Assembly (NCBI GenBank): GCA_965652545.1
Contig: CBFGWV010000002.1
Coordinates: forward strand, 3,370-67,369
Source of the DNA: CBFGWV01 sp965652545
Lineage (GTDB): Bacteria; Pseudomonadota; Gammaproteobacteria; Competibacterales; Competibacteraceae
Reading direction: 5' to 3'
Length of the DNA stretch: 64,000 nt
The notes under the pieces were generated by a model. The model did not search any database, was not told where the DNA came from, and was given only the letters and a program-made list of their open reading frames with translations. Made by a program: the position numbers and the translations under genes. This document shows positions 61,821 to 64,000 of the stretch, piece by piece. The first letter of the stretch is position 1; every line of letters begins with the position of its first letter.

Positions 61821-62456
61821 GTGGCTGCACACCCCCGCGTGATAACGACACTCAAGTTTGCCGTTTTCCTGCTCGCGTTGTTGCCTGCGGCGACGCTGAT
61901 GCTGGGCGCGGTGCGCAATACGCTGGGTGCGGAACCGGTGGAGAGCCTGCTGCACGGCACCGGCGACTGGGCCTTACGGTTCTTGCTGATCACGCTGGCC
62001 GTCACCCCCTTGAGGCACCTCACCGGCTGGGTAGACGTGGTGCGCTTTCGGCGCATGCTGGGTTTGTTTGCGTTCTTCTATGCGAGCTGTCATTTCGGCA
62101 TCTACCTCATCCTCGACCAGCAACTGTGGTGGTCGGGCATCCTCCAGGATATCGTCAAGCGACCTTACATCACCGTAGGCTTCAGTGCTTTGCTGCTCAT
62201 GGTGCCATTGGCCGTCACCTCGACACGCGGCTGGATGCGTCGGCTGGGCCGGCGCTGGAAGCAGCTGCACCGGCTGGTTTACGTCAGCGCTGTCGGTGGG
62301 GTGCTGCATTTTCTCTGGCTGGTGAAGGCCGACGTTACCGAACCGGCCGTCTACGCTGCCATCCTGGGGGTGCTGTTCCTGCTGCGCTGGACGCCGGTGC
62401 GTCGCGGCTTGAGCGGGCTGATGCACAGCGTGCGTCAACTGCCTCAGCAGGGCTGA
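61821..62456 (+). CDS. msrQ: Protein-methionine-sulfoxide reductase heme-binding subunit MsrQ
   Basis: A 211-residue six-helix haem b membrane protein of the MsrQ/YedZ family; it passes electrons from the respiratory chain to periplasmic MsrP. Family blocks are GDWALRFLLITLAVTPLRHL, RFRRMLGLFAFFYASCHFGI (haem His) and WKQLHRLVYVSAVGGVLHFL. GTG start with GAGG upstream. The msrP partner, normally adjacent and upstream, is absent on both sides here, so it must be elsewhere or the protein serves another reductase. Confidence 0.92.
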   Translation: MAAHPRVITTLKFAVFLLALLPAATLMLGAVRNTLGAEPVESLLHGTGDWALRFLLITLAVTPLRHLTGWVDVVRFRRMLGLFAFFYASCHFGIYLILDQQLWWSGILQDIVKRPYITVGFSALLLMVPLAVTSTRGWMRRLGRRWKQLHRLVYVSAVGGVLHFLWLVKADVTEPAVYAAILGVLFLLRWTPVRRGLSGLMHSVRQLPQQG

Positions 62457-62642
62457 TCTGTGCGGTTCCGCATGTTTGTTTCGTGATTTTTACCGTGGCT
62501 ACTACCCAGCCTGCGAGCCGCATACTACCCTGAATGCAAAATAACGACGGGTACGTCCCGACGATTCCGCCGTCAGTCCTGTCCTGCCACTGGATTCAGT
62601 GTGCCAAGTCGGATGCGGCTTCATTGTTTGTATGGGGTTATT

Positions 62643-64000
62643 GTGCACATCCGACCGCTCTGCATTCTTACGTTTGTAGTGGCCTTGTGCCTGTGGGCGA
62701 CGCCCGCCGTCAGCGACACCTACCGGGTGTTTCTCGATACTGACAACCAGCCTGCGACCGGTTGCTCGCAGACACTGACCGGCAGTGGCACGGTCACGGG
62801 TATCGAGCATCAGTTGGTCGCAAATGTCGATCTCAATAGCCCCCCCACCATCACAAGTGTGAGCCTGCTCAGTTGCGATGGCGGCGTCTTCGGCCCGCCC
62901 CAGGTCGTCGGCGGGTCCATTCCGGTCGGCCTGGACAACGGCACCGGCGGTGCCGATGTGCTTGAAATGGCAGTCAACGAAGTTCTGCTGTTCGAGCCGG
63001 CCACCACACCGGGCCTCATCCCGGTTCGTGTGCTGTTCGGTGCGGAGAATGCCGCAAGCAGCGACCTCACCTCGGCGGGCACCTTGATGGTCCAGCCGCC
63101 GCTGGCCATTCCCACGTTGGCCGGCTTCGGCTTGCTGGTGCTGGCATCCGCCCTGATCGTGATCGCCGTGATGGTCATGCGCCGTCGGGGCTACGGTCGC
63201 GTCGCGGCGATTTCCACAACGCTCCTGCTGGTCGCCGGCCTTGCCGTGGCGGCAAACTTCGTGACCGACGGCCAAGTCGGCGACTGGGCCGGCGTCCCGG
63301 CGCTGGTGACCGATCCGACCGGCGACAGTGGCGACAATCGCACCGATATCGTTGCCGGGTTCGCGGCCGAGGAAGGCAGCCGGCTTTTCTTCCGCGTCGA
63401 TGTCGTCGATCTGGAAGAAACCACACCGATCGCCGTCGCCGATGCGTACGACGTGCTGATCAATGGTTCACTGACCGTGCTGCCTGCGGACGGCTTACTG
63501 GCCAATGACGACCTGGGCCTTCCCCCGGGCAACCTGGTGGGCATCACCATCCCCCCCGGCGGCGAGATTCTGTTGGCCGGCGGTACGGCCGGCGGCACCC
63601 TGGCTGGCGGCGCGTTGACGGTCAATGACGATGGCAGCCTGAGTCTGGTGAATCCAACGACCACGGGCGATTTCACCTTCGACTACCGCTTGGAGAACGT
63701 CCAGGGCAGCAGTTCGGCCACCGTGACCATCCAGGTCCGGGAGGTGCCGGTAGCCGTGGCCGATACGACGGTAACGCCGCCCGGTGTGCCGATCACCGGC
63801 TTCGATGTCATTGCCAACGACACCCGCGGCTTCCCGCTGGCGGACGTCGCCGGCTTCGGCGGTGGCGATCTGGGTGGCACGGTAGATACGAACGCCGCCG
63901 GCAGCACGGTCAGCCCCCTGCCCGGTCATGGCGATGGCAGCCTCACCATCAGCGCCGCCGGCTTGTTGGACTTCACCCCGCCGACGGGCTTCACCGGCGA
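62643..64000 (+). CDS. Large secreted surface protein with internal IPTL-CTERM-like anchor and cadherin-like repeats (3' end outside window)
   Basis: An open frame from GTG 62643 to the window end without a stop (452 codons seen). Residues 1-25 are a signal peptide; about 26-150 are a beta-rich domain. IPTLAGFG at 156-163 is followed by a membrane helix and RRR, exactly the layout of an IPTL-CTERM sorting signal, normally at a protein's C-terminus. A second signal-like helix follows (about 188-208, AVAA-NF). Then repeats of the Big_9/VCBS type appear (PIAVADAYDVLINGSLTVLP, ANDDLG, and PVAVADTTVTPPG with IANDT). The start codon is uncertain. Confidence 0.7.
   Translation, partial: MHIRPLCILTFVVALCLWATPAVSDTYRVFLDTDNQPATGCSQTLTGSGTVTGIEHQLVANVDLNSPPTITSVSLLSCDGGVFGPPQVVGGSIPVGLDNGTGGADVLEMAVNEVLLFEPATTPGLIPVRVLFGAENAASSDLTSAGTLMVQPPLAIPTLAGFGLLVLASALIVIAVMVMRRRGYGRVAAISTTLLLVAGLAVAANFVTDGQVGDWAGVPALVTDPTGDSGDNRTDIVAGFAAEEGSRLFFRVDVVDLEETTPIAVADAYDVLINGSLTVLPADGLLANDDLGLPPGNLVGITIPPGGEILLAGGTAGGTLAGGALTVNDDGSLSLVNPTTTGDFTFDYRLENVQGSSSATVTIQVREVPVAVADTTVTPPGVPITGFDVIANDTRGFPLADVAGFGGGDLGGTVDTNAAGSTVSPLPGHGDGSLTISAAGLLDFTPPTGFTG

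Noticed and set aside
62502..63275. 257-codon minus-strand frame opposite the surface protein
   Set aside because: It is antisense to a frame with a clear signal peptide and IPTL motif and is dominated by His, Gln and Gly as expected of a shadow.

Overview
The window looks like chromosome of a GC-rich, probably halophilic or marine gammaproteobacterium. The evidence is the gammaproteobacterial order bamA-rseP-ispC-cdsA-uppS-frr-pyrH / tsf-rpsB // map-glnD, an S2-type rpsB leader, acidic secreted proteins, and a full choline-to-glycine-betaine system. No rRNA, tRNA, CRISPR array or prophage was found. The exact genus cannot be fixed by eye.

Layout. 1-8.6 kb (minus): cell-envelope and translation housekeeping genes, ending in the divergent rpsB promoter. 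8.6-12.1 kb (plus): map and glnD. 12.1-17.7 kb (plus): a Pho-box-preceded pstS-pstC-pstA-pstB-phoU operon. 17.7-19.3 kb: a small IS5-like MITE inserted between convergent phoU and a DUF924 gene, then a PmtA-like lipid methyltransferase. 19.6-21.7 kb: a MATE exporter and a TorF-like porin. 21.9-28.9 kb: betIBA divergent from choXWV across a clear BetI-type operator. 29-41 kb: accessory genes (thioesterase, TPR lipoprotein, Usp, DUF4124, transglutaminase plus ATP-grasp/alpha-E pair, M24-fold hydrolase, hybrid kinase and REC-EAL protein). 41.1-41.5 kb: two large inverted-repeat elements. 41.5-44.2 kb: pgi and a betaine-homocysteine methyltransferase. 44.3-51.9 kb: a seven-gene minus-strand operon with 4-nt overlaps at every junction, made of an LplT/PlsC fusion, a DUF4124 protein and a complete peptide-type ABC importer. 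52.1-55.4 kb: xpt, then plcP convergent with btaB-btaA. 55.4-64 kb: a PBP5-type carboxypeptidase, PHA synthase, a Cache-HAMP sensor, a DnaJ-related protein, msrQ and the start of a large surface protein.

Main biological story: the window holds the parts of a phosphorus-sparing membrane system. PlcP (phospholipase C type) can strip headgroups from phospholipids to give diacylglycerol, and BtaA/BtaB convert diacylglycerol and SAM to the phosphorus-free betaine lipid DGTS. The btaA upstream region carries a near-consensus three-unit Pho box, and the high-affinity phosphate importer pst-phoU is also present with its own Pho box. A PmtA-like PE methyltransferase sits beside phoU. Choline import and oxidation, and a betaine-dependent methionine synthase, could link methyl-group and SAM supply to this remodelling. 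That linkage is inference. The Pho boxes and gene identities are read directly from sequence.
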